Positions 34,847-42,999 of a DNA stretch of 64,000 bases are shown here, piece by piece. The notes beneath the pieces were generated by a model that did not search any database, had not been told where the DNA came from, and was given only the letters and a program-made list of their open reading frames with translations. How positions within the stretch are numbered: position 1 is the first letter of the stretch; every line of letters begins with the position of its first letter. Origin of the DNA: Phytomonospora endophytica. Lineage in GTDB: Bacteria; Actinomycetota; Actinomycetes; Mycobacteriales; Micromonosporaceae. The stretch lies in contig NZ_JACHGT010000012.1 of assembly GCF_014202425.1 (NCBI RefSeq), forward strand, positions 182,100 to 246,099, read 5' to 3'. The translations under genes and the position numbers were made by a program.

Positions 34847-35332
34847 ATGGGTTTCAGTGTCGGCGAGACCGTTGTCTACCCCCACCACGGGGCCGCACTC
34901 ATCGAAGCGATCGAAAAGCGCACCATCAGGGGCGAAGAGCAGGAGTACCTTGTCCTGCGCGTCGAGCAAGGTGACCTGACGGTGCGAGTTCCGTCCAAGT
35001 CGCTGGAAATCGTCGGGGTCCGCGAGGTCGTGGGCGCCGAAGGCCTGGGCAAGGTCTTCGACGTTCTGCGCGCTCCGCACACCGAGGAACCAACGAACTG
35101 GTCGCGCAGGTACAAGGCAAACCTCGAAAAGCTGGCCTCGGGCAACCCGCTCAAGGTCGCCGAGGTGGTCCGTGACCTGTGGCGTCGCGAGCGTGAGCGC
35201 GGGCTGTCGGCGGGCGAGAAGCGAATGCTCGCCAAGGCGCGCGACATCCTGGTCGGCGAGGTGGCACTCGCCGAGAGCAGCACCAAGGATGATGCCGAGG
35301 TCCTCCTCGACAAGGTGCTGTCCGGCAACTAG
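34847..35332 (+). CDS. carD: CarD-family RNA polymerase-binding transcription factor
   Basis: 161 residues. The N-terminal RNAP-interaction domain starts [20 protein letters not shown], and the C-terminal DNA-binding domain holds [20 protein letters not shown] and [20 protein letters not shown], with the conserved Trp that wedges into the promoter -10 edge. CarD stabilises open complexes at rRNA and other promoters. GAAAGGGG at 34829-34836 is the ribosome site, and a TTGACA lies at 34819. In most relatives ispD-ispF follow; here a terminator does, and ispF is 11 kb away on the other strand. Confidence 0.96.
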   Translation: MGFSVGETVVYPHHGAALIEAIEKRTIRGEEQEYLVLRVEQGDLTVRVPSKSLEIVGVREVVGAEGLGKVFDVLRAPHTEEPTNWSRRYKANLEKLASGNPLKVAEVVRDLWRRERERGLSAGEKRMLAKARDILVGEVALAESSTKDDAEVLLDKVLSGN

Positions 35333-35366
35333 CTGTTCCGGACGGCTGCGAAAGTTCGATCTCATT

Positions 35367-35418
35367 ACGGTGAAGGGCAAGGTCCGGCGGATGACGGGCC
35401 TGGCCCTTCACCGTTTTC
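35367..35418 (+). terminator. Rho-independent terminator of carD
   Basis: ACGGTGAAGGGC (35367-35378) pairs with GCCCTTCACCGT (35403-35414), 24-nt loop, and is followed by TTTTCG. It lies 35 bp past the carD stop. Confidence 0.85.
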
Positions 35419-35514
35419 GTGGTCACACCGGTCCCGGCCCTTTCGGGGGCTCCGGGTTCACCCGAGGGCCGTGGGTTTCCCCTCACCGGCTGGACGGTTT
35501 CCTCGCCGGCCGGC

Positions 35515-36123
35515 TCACGACGACAGGTCGACCACGTCGACGTGGTTGGGCGCGAACGCGCTGAGCTGCGCGAGTTGCGCCGAGGGCGTGTCGGCGAAGT
35601 CGCGCATCCGCACGGCGACGTCGAAGTCGCCGACGAGGCCGCCCGTGACGTGCATGGCCTCGCGGAAGACGATGCGGTCGGCGTAGCCGGGCCGGTCGCC
35701 GAGGCGGCCCTGGTGCCCGTCGCAGGCGATGAGCAGGTAGGTCCGCGTGTGCCTGCGCTCCTGGACGGTGTACCCGGCGAGCTGCTCGATGTGCACCCAC
35801 GGCAGGACCATCGTGCGCAGCGCGCCCGGGCGAACGATCAGGCCGAAGTGGTTGACCTCCAGCCGCGGCAGCCGCACGAGGCGGTACACGTAGGGGACGA
35901 CGCCCAGGGCGAGCGCGACGGCCGCGAAGACCGTCAGGTGCGACAGGGGGTTGGAGGCGCCGTTGTCGAGGACGACGGGTTCGTCGCCGAAGACCAGCGA
36001 GGTGACGACGAGGACGATTCCGGCGACGAAGAGGTAGCCGAGGAGTTTGGCCACGTGGCGCGCCGGGAAACGGCGGCGCAGACGTACCCGGCTGCTCTCC
36101 CCGCGTCCGCGCGCCCGCGTCAT
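35515..36123 (-). CDS. Two-helix membrane protein with PH-like domain
   Basis: 202 residues from ATG 36123, with GAGGAGG six bases upstream. A basic N-terminus is followed by helix 1 (LLGYLFVAGIVLVVTSLVFG), an outside loop, helix 2 (LTVFAAVALALGVVPYVYRL) and a cytoplasmic PH-like domain (LEVNHFGLIVRPGALRTMVL then PWVHIEQLAGY, TRTYLLIACDGHQGRLGDRP). Such bPH proteins are common and uncharacterised in actinobacteria. Divergent from disA, convergent with carD. Confidence 0.82.
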   Translation of the reverse strand: MTRARGRGESSRVRLRRRFPARHVAKLLGYLFVAGIVLVVTSLVFGDEPVVLDNGASNPLSHLTVFAAVALALGVVPYVYRLVRLPRLEVNHFGLIVRPGALRTMVLPWVHIEQLAGYTVQERRHTRTYLLIACDGHQGRLGDRPGYADRIVFREAMHVTGGLVGDFDVAVRMRDFADTPSAQLAQLSAFAPNHVDVVDLSS

Positions 36124-36366
36124 CCGCGCCTCCTCACCGGACCACGAGAGTACGAGACGGCGGCACGGAGTTCCCGCTCCCTCCGCCACGTATCGTCCCG
36201 CGCGGCTGAATCGTTATCCGACCGGTGGGGTCGCGCCAAGATCCATAACACCGCAGGCGAAGCCCGTGCCGTTCAAGAGCCGGTGAACAGCCACAAGTCG
36301 ACGTGAAGCCGTGCGATCCGGGCGAGCGGGCGGCGCAGACGATGCGGCCCCCGGCCCCGCCTTACG

Positions 36367-36372
36367 TAGACT
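36367..36372 (+). promoter_or_regulatory. -10 element of disA
   Basis: TAGACT fits TANNNT and would start a transcript about 26 bases before the GTG, leaving room for the GTGGAGG ribosome site at 36391. No good -35 is visible. Confidence 0.45.
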
Positions 36373-36404
36373 GGGGGCGTTTACGCAGGAGTGGAGGCTT
36401 TCCA

Positions 36405-37481
36405 GTGCCCATTGACCGAGACGACCCGTTGCGCGCGACCCTGGCCCTGATGGCGCCGGGGACCGTGCTGCGCGACGGGTTGGAGCGGATCCTGCGCGGC
36501 AACACCGGCGGACTGATCGTGCTCGGGTACGACCGGACCGTCGAGTCGATGTGCACCGGGGGTTTCCCGCTCGACGTGGAGTTCTCCGCCACGAGGCTGC
36601 GCGAGTTGTGCAAGATGGACGGCGCGGTCGTGCTGACCAACGACGGCACGCGCATCATCCGCGCGGCCGTGCACCTCATGCCCGACTCCTCCATTCCCAG
36701 TGAGGAGTCGGGGACGCGCCACCGGACCGCCGAGCGGGTCGCCAAGCAGACGGGCTACCCGGTGATCTCGGTGAGCCAGTCGATGCGGATCATCGGCCTG
36801 TACGTCAACGGCCGCCGGCACGTGCTCGACGACTCGGCGGCGATCCTGTCGCGCGCCAACCAGGCCCTGGCGACGCTGGAGCGGTACAAGCAGCGCTTCG
36901 ACGAGGTGTCGGGGACGCTGTCGGCGCTGGAGATCGAGGATCTGGTGACCGTCCGCGACGCGATGACGGTGATACAGCGTCTGGAGATGGTGCGGCGGAT
37001 CTCCGACGAGATCGAGGGCTACGTCATCGAGCTCGGGACCGACGGGCGGCTGCTCGCCCTTCAGCTGGACGAGCTGCTCGCCGGCGTCGACGAGGAGCGG
37101 ACGCTCGTCATCAGGGATTACCTGCCCGGCGGGTTCGACCGCAAGAACCTCGCGATCGGCCTGGAGGCGCTCGACGGGATCTCGCCCGCCGAACTGCTCG
37201 ACCTGGGCGCGGTCACGCGGGCGCTGGGATACCCGACGTCGGCGGAGTCGTACGACACGGCCGTGTCGCCACGCGGGTTCAGGCTCCTGGGCAAGGTGCC
37301 GAGGCTGCCGGGGGCGGTCGTCGACCGGATCGTGGAGCACTTCGGCGGCCTGCAGGCGCTGCTGTCGGCGACGGTCGAGGACTTGCAGGCCGTCGACGGC
37401 GTGGGCGACACGCGGGCCAGGTCGGTGCGCGAGGGGCTGTCGCGGCTGGCGGAGTCGTCGATCCTGGAGCGCTACGTCTAG
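36405..37481 (+). CDS. disA: DNA integrity scanning protein, diadenylate cyclase
   Basis: 358 residues from GTG 36405, with GTGGAGG seven bases upstream. The DAC domain has both catalytic motifs, D72-G73-A74 ([13 protein letters not shown]) and R105-H106-R107 ([20 protein letters not shown]). A helical spine follows, and the C-terminal DNA-binding domain contains HhH repeats ([40 protein letters not shown]). It makes c-di-AMP and scans for recombination intermediates; RadA is its known regulator in other bacteria, and radA lies 9 kb away here. Monocistronic, with a hairpin after the stop. Confidence 0.96.
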   Translation: MPIDRDDPLRATLALMAPGTVLRDGLERILRGNTGGLIVLGYDRTVESMCTGGFPLDVEFSATRLRELCKMDGAVVLTNDGTRIIRAAVHLMPDSSIPSEESGTRHRTAERVAKQTGYPVISVSQSMRIIGLYVNGRRHVLDDSAAILSRANQALATLERYKQRFDEVSGTLSALEIEDLVTVRDAMTVIQRLEMVRRISDEIEGYVIELGTDGRLLALQLDELLAGVDEERTLVIRDYLPGGFDRKNLAIGLEALDGISPAELLDLGAVTRALGYPTSAESYDTAVSPRGFRLLGKVPRLPGAVVDRIVEHFGGLQALLSATVEDLQAVDGVGDTRARSVREGLSRLAESSILERYV

Positions 37482-37505
37482 ACGCCACGGACGGGGGATG
37501 TGTTG

Positions 37506-37535
37506 AGGAGTCACCCCGGGTGTGGGATGACTCCT
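37506..37535 (+). terminator. Hairpin after disA
   Basis: AGGAGTCA (37506-37513) pairs with TGACTCCT (37528-37535); CCC/GGG in the loop adds inner pairing. It stands 25 bp past the stop. Confidence 0.65.
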
Positions 37536-37920
37536 TGACATGGGGATCTGGTGACCGTCAACACACCCCACCTGTCACAAAACCGGGCGGATCCACGCGA
37601 TGACCTTGTGCGTCACACCTGCGGATGCCTCGTTTTCCATTGTGGACAGTACGGGTTCGAAGATCGGGACTTGACAGCGGGTCGGCAATATGCATCTGCA
37701 CTTTGAAGATCCATGCACAGTGAAGATTTTCGATCTTGTGGGGTGGAGCGCGCGTGGATCCCGCGAGCGAGAGGCGGAGGCGCCGGGCCGCGCCGTGGCT
37801 GGCGGGCCGGGCGTTGTGCGACTGCGGTTCTAGGCTTAACGAATGGCCATCAAAGGGGATGCGGCCCGCGCGGGCCGATGGCGACCCACCCGGCCAAGAA
37901 GAACCTCACCCCCCTGACCC
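37536..37920. other. 385-bp gap with an AT-rich island
   Basis: No gene seen. Bases about 37610-37735 are clearly richer in A/T than the rest of the window and contain TTGACA at 37671 and one GTCC-N5-GGAC-like palindrome (37635-37647). It might hold an unannotated small RNA or promoter; the open frames across it on the plus strand are shadows of the downstream MarR gene. Confidence 0.5.
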
Positions 37921-38394
37921 TCACCACAGCGGCCTCAACACCGCCCTTCCCCCCGCCGCCCCCACGATCACCCGCAACGCCGCCTCGACCCCCTCCAGCC
38001 CCTCCCGCCCCACGAGCTCCACCCACCCCTCCTCGATGGCCCGCCACTCCGCCACGACCGCCGCGACGCATGCCCACCCACGTTCGGTCAGCGACACCAG
38101 TCGCGCCCGCCGGTCGGTCGGGTGCGGCATCCGCTGTACGTATCCCCGCGTCTCCAGCTCGGCCAGCAGCTGCGTCGCCCCCTGCTTGGTCACCCCCAGG
38201 TGTGCGGCGATCTCCACCGCCGTCGATCCGCGGGTGTGCGACAGCAGCTGGAACACGAAGCCGTGCGCCGGCCGTACGTCGGCGAAGCCCTGCTCGGCGA
38301 GCCGTTCGTGGACGGTGTCCATCACCGCGTGGAATGCCATGGCCATGAGGCCGGGAATGTCGCCGGAAGTCACGTGCTGCCCCTCACTTGCCAA
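37921..38394 (-). CDS. MarR-family regulator
   Basis: 157 residues with the MarR winged helix: FQLLSHTRGSTAVEIAAHLG, VTKQGATQLLAELETRGYVQ and the wing HPTDRRARLVSLTERG. Divergent from a cupin gene 69 bp away; an inverted repeat with 15-bp arms spans the gap. Probably represses itself and the cupin. Ligand unknown. Confidence 0.9.
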   Translation of the reverse strand: MASEGQHVTSGDIPGLMAMAFHAVMDTVHERLAEQGFADVRPAHGFVFQLLSHTRGSTAVEIAAHLGVTKQGATQLLAELETRGYVQRMPHPTDRRARLVSLTERGWACVAAVVAEWRAIEEGWVELVGREGLEGVEAALRVIVGAAGGRAVLRPLW

Positions 38395-38395
38395 A

Positions 38396-38452
38396 AGTAG
38401 TCAAGTAGCTGTACCTTATCGACTGCCGAACAAGACAAGCTACTTGACCACT
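38396..38452. promoter_or_regulatory. Large inverted repeat in the marR-cupin intergenic region
   Basis: AGTAGTCAAGTAGCT (38396-38410) and AGCTACTTGACCACT (38438-38452) are inverted copies with one mismatch in 15. The left arm overlaps the marR start region and the right arm ends just before the cupin ribosome site, so MarR bound to both could block both promoters. Confidence 0.75.
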
Positions 38453-38463
38453 ATGGAGCCACC

Positions 38464-38832
38464 TTGTACCTCTCCCTCAACGACGCCCCCAGCCACCAGA
38501 TCGGCCCGACCGTCGGCCGCAACCTCGCCACCCCCAGCCGCGGCGCCAAGGACGTCTCCGTCTGGACCCTGACCCTCCAGCCCGGCCCCGGCCTGCCCCA
38601 CAAGCTGACCAGCGAGGAGACCTTCGTCCTCATCAGCGGCGAACTCACCGCGGAAACCGGCGGCGAGAAGTTCCTCATGTCCCCCGGCGACGCCTTCATC
38701 GCCCAGGCCGACACCCTGTTCAGCATCAGCAACACCGGCGACACCCCCGCCGTCGTCACCGCCTGCGCCCTCCCCGGCGTCCAGGCGATCCTCGCCGACG
38801 GCACACTGCTCCCGCCCCCGTGGGCGCAGTAG
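38464..38832 (+). CDS. Single-domain cupin protein
   Basis: 122 residues from TTG 38464, with GGAG nine bases upstream. Cupin motif 1 is LPHKLTSEETFVLISGELTA and motif 2 FLMSPGDAFIAQADTLFSIS; the usual His pair is reduced (H46 in LPHK; motif 2 lacks His), so metal binding may be weak. Small cupins of this kind bind or convert small metabolites. Likely induced target of the divergent MarR. Confidence 0.85.
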   Translation: MYLSLNDAPSHQIGPTVGRNLATPSRGAKDVSVWTLTLQPGPGLPHKLTSEETFVLISGELTAETGGEKFLMSPGDAFIAQADTLFSISNTGDTPAVVTACALPGVQAILADGTLLPPPWAQ

Positions 38833-38893
38833 CGACACCGGCCCCGGCTCACCGAGTCGGGGCCTTCGCGCCGCCAGGTGAGAAGATGTCCCC

Positions 38894-39637
38894 GTGACGA
38901 CGACCCCCCTCGCCCCCCGCCCCCGCCGCTGGTGGCTGGACGTCCTGGTCCTCGCCTTCGTCGTCGGCCTCACCTACGCGCTCACCCGCGTCACCGCCGC
39001 CGTCCACGTCGACATCGCCGTCCGCGACTTCGCCGACGCCCACCGCCCCCAGTGGGCGTACTACGTCGCCCGCGTCGTGAACTTCGTCGGCCAGGGCACG
39101 CCCCTGGCCGTCATCACGCTCATCGCCGCCGCGCTCCTGGCGCGCAAGTGGCGCAGCATCCGCCCGCTCCTCGTCTTCGTCGTCACCTACTTCGCCGTCG
39201 GCTTCGTCATCGGCCCGCTGAAGCTCTGGACCGACCGCGTCGCGCCCCACTACGGCCCGAACGACGGCTTCGGCCCGCCCTACCCCGACGCGCACGGCGC
39301 CCTGCTCTTCACCAACCCCGCGGGCGAGTCCTACCCCTCGGGCCACGCCGTGAACACGATCATCTGGTACGCCCTGCTCGTCGCCTTCCTCACACCGCTC
39401 TTCCCGGCCCTGGGCAGATACCGCACCCTCATCCGCCTCGCCCCACCGATCCTGGTCACCTGGTCGATGTCCTACCTCGCCTTCCACTGGTTCAGCGAGG
39501 CCCTCGCCGGCATGGCCCTCGGCATCGTCATCGAGCGCGTGATCTTCCGCGTCCCGTGGGAGAAACTCCCGCTCCCGGCCTTCCTGCGCCGTTTCGAAAC
39601 CTCCGCGCAACAACCCGGAGCCACACTGTCCCGGTGA
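38894..39637 (+). CDS. PAP2-family membrane phosphatase, motif-variant
   Basis: 247 residues from GTG 38894, six membrane helices. The three phosphatase motifs are recognisable: KLWTDRVAP, ESYPSGHAVNT and SMSYLAFHWFSEALAG. In the third, the canonical SRxxxxxHxxxD reads S-M-x5-H-x3-E, so the usual Arg and Asp are replaced while the catalytic His stays. Substrates in the family are lipid phosphates and prenyl diphosphates. Its stop overlaps the decarboxylase start (GTGA). Confidence 0.85.
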   Translation: MTTTPLAPRPRRWWLDVLVLAFVVGLTYALTRVTAAVHVDIAVRDFADAHRPQWAYYVARVVNFVGQGTPLAVITLIAAALLARKWRSIRPLLVFVVTYFAVGFVIGPLKLWTDRVAPHYGPNDGFGPPYPDAHGALLFTNPAGESYPSGHAVNTIIWYALLVAFLTPLFPALGRYRTLIRLAPPILVTWSMSYLAFHWFSEALAGMALGIVIERVIFRVPWEKLPLPAFLRRFETSAQQPGATLSR

Positions 39638-41061
39638 TCGACTGGGACCCCGACGACTTCCGCCGCGCCGGCCACGCGCTCGTAGACCTGCTCGCCGACC
39701 GGCTCAAGACCCTCCCCGACGGCCCCGTGTGGCAGCCCGTGCCCGACGCCGAACGCGCGGCCCTGCGCACCGACGCCCTCCGCGACACACCAACCGGGCC
39801 CGACGCCCTCCTCGACGAGTTCACCGCCCGCGTCATGCCCCACCCCATGGGCAACGGCCACCCCGCCTTCTTCGGCTGGGTCAACTCCTCGCCCCACCCC
39901 GCCGGCGTCCTCGGCGAGTTCGCCGCCGCCGCGATGGGCCCGAGCACCGCCGGCGGCGACCAGTCGGGTGTGCACCTGGAGTACGGCGTCGTCGGCCAGC
40001 TCGCCGACCTCGTCGGCTACCCCGCGGGCGCGGGCCTCCTCGTCAGCGGCGGCTCGACGGCCTCACTGACCGCCCTGGCCGCCGCGCGCCACGCCGCCGC
40101 CCTCGCCGACGGCTGGGACGACCGCACCGAAGGCCTGTCGGACCGTCCGCGTCTCGTCGTCTACGCGTCGGGCGAGACGCACTCCTGCGTACGCAAGTCG
40201 GCCGAACTGCTCGGCCTCGGCGGCGTGCGCGTCGTCCCCGGCGAAGGCCGCTTCGACCCGGCCGCGCTGCGCGCGGCCGTCGCCGCCGACCGGGCCGCGG
40301 GCCTGCGCCCCTTCGCGGTCGCCGCGAGCGCGGGGACGGTCAACACCGGCCTCGTCGACCCCTTGACCGAACTCGCCGACGTGTGCGCCGAGGAGGGCCT
40401 GTGGCTGCACGTCGACGGCGCCTATGGCGCCTTCGGGCGGCTCGACCCGGAGCTCGCCGACGCCTATGCGGGCCTGGAGCGGGCGGATTCGCTCGCGCTC
40501 GACCCGCACAAGTGGCCGGGCGTGCCGGTGGGCTGCGGTGCGGTGCTGGTCCGCGATCCGGAGATCCTGCGCGCGACGTTCAGCGCGGTGGCGCCCTACC
40601 TGCGCAACGAGCCCGGTGAGGGCTTCGGCGGCGGGACGTGGCTGGCGGAACTGGGCTTCGAGCAGAGCCGCCCGTTCCGGGCGCTCCCGGCGTGGATGAC
40701 CCTGCGCGCGATGGGCCGCGACGGCCTGACGGAGCTGGTCGTGCGGCACCGGCGGCAGGCGCGGGAGCTGGCGGCGTCGCTGTCGGAACTGCCCGATTTC
40801 ACCGTCGCCGCCGAACCCGGTCTGTCGGTGGTGTGTTTCCGCCATGAGCCTGCGGGTATCCCTCCCCGAGAGGTAGACGAACTGAACCGGCTGCTGCCGG
40901 CCCGGCTCCAGACCCTTGGGACGGTGTTCCTGACCGGAACCGAACTCGACGGACGCCCCGTCCTGAGGGTCTGCGTACTCCACCGCGATACCGGACCCGC
41001 GCACCTCGCGCGGATCCCGGGGGCCGTGCGGGAGGCCGCGGCGACACTGCGGAGGGAATGA
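39634..41061 (+). CDS. PLP-dependent decarboxylase, group II (aromatic amino acid type)
   Basis: 475 residues from GTG 39634, overlapping the PAP2 stop. Typical blocks: MPHPMGNGHPAFFGWVNSSP, LLVSGGSTASLTALAAARHA, VYASGETHSCVRKSAELLG, WLHVDGAYGAFGRLDP and the Schiff-base lysine K293 in LALDPHKWPGVPVGCG. The family decarboxylates aromatic L-amino acids or related acids, with some members acting as aldehyde synthases. Followed after 1 bp by a HAD-family gene, so the PAP2-decarboxylase-HAD set is one operon. Confidence 0.9.
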   Translation: MIDWDPDDFRRAGHALVDLLADRLKTLPDGPVWQPVPDAERAALRTDALRDTPTGPDALLDEFTARVMPHPMGNGHPAFFGWVNSSPHPAGVLGEFAAAAMGPSTAGGDQSGVHLEYGVVGQLADLVGYPAGAGLLVSGGSTASLTALAAARHAAALADGWDDRTEGLSDRPRLVVYASGETHSCVRKSAELLGLGGVRVVPGEGRFDPAALRAAVAADRAAGLRPFAVAASAGTVNTGLVDPLTELADVCAEEGLWLHVDGAYGAFGRLDPELADAYAGLERADSLALDPHKWPGVPVGCGAVLVRDPEILRATFSAVAPYLRNEPGEGFGGGTWLAELGFEQSRPFRALPAWMTLRAMGRDGLTELVVRHRRQARELAASLSELPDFTVAAEPGLSVVCFRHEPAGIPPREVDELNRLLPARLQTLGTVFLTGTELDGRPVLRVCVLHRDTGPAHLARIPGAVREAAATLRRE

Positions 41062-41062
41062 C

Positions 41063-41740
41063 ATGACGGTCACGACCGAGGACGAGGGGACCGCGGGGCG
41101 GCCGCTGGTGGATCCCCGGCAACGCGGCGGCGCGAGGGGCACCGTGCGAGTCGTGGTCGCCGACATCGGCGGTGTGCTGTGCCGCTTCGACCCCGAGCCG
41201 CGCCTCGCGGCCCTCGCCGAGCGCACCGGGCTGCCCGAGAGCGAACTGCACGAACGGATCTTCGAGTCCGGGTTCGAAGCCGACTGCGAGGCGGGCCGCT
41301 ACAACGCCGAGGAGGCGTGCGGCTGGCTGCGCGCGAACGTCGGCCTGGAAGGCGATCCCGCCGAGATAAGCGCACTGTGGACGTCGGCCTTCACCACCGA
41401 CCCCGAGGTCGTGTCGGCGTTGACGTCGACGGGTCTGCCGCTGGCGGTCTTCTCCAACAACGGACCCCTGTTCGCCGACTACTTCGACGCGACCTTCCCC
41501 GAGATCGCGCGGCTCTTCCCACGCCGCTTCTTCGCCTGCCACCTCGGTGTCCGCAAGCCAGACACGGCCGCCTTCGAGGCCGTGGAAGCCGCGCTGGGCA
41601 AGGAGGACGAGGCCTCGGCCGACGAGATCTTCTTCGTCGACGACAATCCCGACAACACCAGGGCCGCACGCTTCCTCGGCTGGCGTACGCACACCTTCAC
41701 GACCGTCGACGGCCTCGGCGAGGCGCTCAGGCTGTGGTGA
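41063..41740 (+). CDS. HAD-superfamily hydrolase
   Basis: 225 residues, starting 1 bp after the decarboxylase stop. Motif I VVVADIGGVLCRFD supplies the nucleophile Asp; the +2 residue is Gly, not the usual acid, so the general acid is absent and activity may be altered or absent. Motif II is PLAVFSNNGP, motif III HLGVRKPDTAAFEAV and motif IV DEIFFVDDNPDNTRAARFLG. Substrate unknown. Its 3' end overlaps the convergent transporter by 14 bases. Confidence 0.88.
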   Translation: MTVTTEDEGTAGRPLVDPRQRGGARGTVRVVVADIGGVLCRFDPEPRLAALAERTGLPESELHERIFESGFEADCEAGRYNAEEACGWLRANVGLEGDPAEISALWTSAFTTDPEVVSALTSTGLPLAVFSNNGPLFADYFDATFPEIARLFPRRFFACHLGVRKPDTAAFEAVEAALGKEDEASADEIFFVDDNPDNTRAARFLGWRTHTFTTVDGLGEALRLW

Positions 41741-42659
41741 CCCCGGAGGGCTCCGCCCGGCGGCGCCGGGCGGTCAGTCTCCCTTGGGTCACGGCGATCG
41801 CGGCCAGGACCAGCACCGCTCCGGCAGGCTGGTTCCAGGTGATGTGCTCGTCGAGGATGAGCACGCCGGAGGCGACCGCGAAGACCGGGAGCAGGTAGGT
41901 CACCGTCGACATCGTGGTGACACCGACGATCCGCATGGTCCGGTACATCAGCACATAGGCGAGTCCGGTGCCGAGGGCACCGAGGACGAGCACCGAAGCC
42001 CACGCCTTGGCGGGCGCGCCGAACACGACCGGCGCCATCCCCATGACCGGCGCGACGACCGCCAGCTGAAGCGTGCTCGCGGTCAGCTGCCCGAAGGCCA
42101 GGGACGTCCCGCTCTCCGGCCGCCCCGACAGGAACCGTCGCATGTAGACGCCGCCGAGCCCGTAGCAGGCCGCCGCGCCGAAACACGCGAGGCTGCCACC
42201 GAAGGCGCTGCCGTCCATCGGCCGCCACACGCCCAGAACCAGCATCACGCCGAGGAAGCCGAGCACGAGACCGCCGATGCGGGCGAGCGTCGGCCGCTCC
42301 TCCTTGAGCAGCGCGATCGTGAAGAGCAGGGTGCACAGCGGCGTCGTCGCGTTCCAGATCGCCGCCTCGACCGAGGAGACGTGCAGCTCGCCGTAACCGA
42401 ACAGTACGAAGGGGATCGTCGTCATGACCGTCGAGGCGATGAACAGGTGCATCCAGAGCCTCCGGTCGCGCGGCACGCGGTCCTTGGTGACCACGAGGAC
42501 GGCCAGGAGGGTCAGCGCCCCGACGAGGATGCGCGTGAACGCCAGCTGGACCGGATGGAGGTCGGCGACGGCGATCTTGATGAACAGGAAGCTGTTGCCC
42601 CACACGAGTGCGAGGACGGCGAACCCGGGCAGCCAGGTCCGTAGCGGGGGCGTGGTCAC
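41727..42659 (-). CDS. EamA-family (DMT) transporter
   Basis: 310 residues from GTG 42659, with AGGAG just upstream. Ten predicted membrane helices in two EamA repeats: FAVLALVWGNSFLFIKIAVA, NATTPLCTLLFTIALLKEER, LVLGFLGVMLVLGVW, then ACFGAAACYGLGGVYMRRFL and TYLLPVFAVASGVLILDEHI with the second-repeat EHI signature. Exports amino acids or other metabolites. Probably monocistronic. Confidence 0.9.
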   Translation of the reverse strand: MTTPPLRTWLPGFAVLALVWGNSFLFIKIAVADLHPVQLAFTRILVGALTLLAVLVVTKDRVPRDRRLWMHLFIASTVMTTIPFVLFGYGELHVSSVEAAIWNATTPLCTLLFTIALLKEERPTLARIGGLVLGFLGVMLVLGVWRPMDGSAFGGSLACFGAAACYGLGGVYMRRFLSGRPESGTSLAFGQLTASTLQLAVVAPVMGMAPVVFGAPAKAWASVLVLGALGTGLAYVLMYRTMRIVGVTTMSTVTYLLPVFAVASGVLILDEHITWNQPAGAVLVLAAIAVTQGRLTARRRRAEPSGVTTA

Positions 42660-42840
42660 GGGGGCTCCTGACAGGGCAAGGGCGAGATCCGCGCGGAGCC
42701 TACGCCCGCGTGATCGCCGGGGCCAGGCCAATCCCGGCCGATCTGGACCGGCGTCAGGGCGGCGTGGAGATCAGCTCGGGCCGCGTCAAGCCCGCGTCAA
42801 GGCCCTGGTCAGCGCCCCGGATCGGCCGCAGACTCGGGAT

Positions 42841-42999
42841 ATGGCAGTTCATCAGGCACCCCGGTACAGCCGCTACTCCGTCCTGCGTGAGGCGCGCTCG
42901 GGCTCGAAGAGCGACCGCGCGCTGGCCTACACGGTGATCGCAGCTCGCGCGGTGCTGCTAGGTGGGCTGCTGGCGCTGGTCGTGTTCGCGCTGGACTAG
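42841..42999 (+). CDS. Possible 52-residue membrane peptide
   Basis: ATG 42841 gives MAVHQAPRYSRYSVLREARS followed by a hydrophobic helix (VIAARAVLLGGLLALVVFAL) ending at the C-terminus. Codon third positions are G/C-rich as in real genes. No good ribosome site is visible and the end overlaps the convergent oxidoreductase by four bases. Plausible but unproven. Confidence 0.5.
   Translation: MAVHQAPRYSRYSVLREARSGSKSDRALAYTVIAARAVLLGGLLALVVFALD

Noticed and set aside
37650-37730. Possible tRNA from a GGGTTCGA-like T-loop
   Set aside because: No cloverleaf could be formed around it: no acceptor stem complement or CCA-compatible 3' end.
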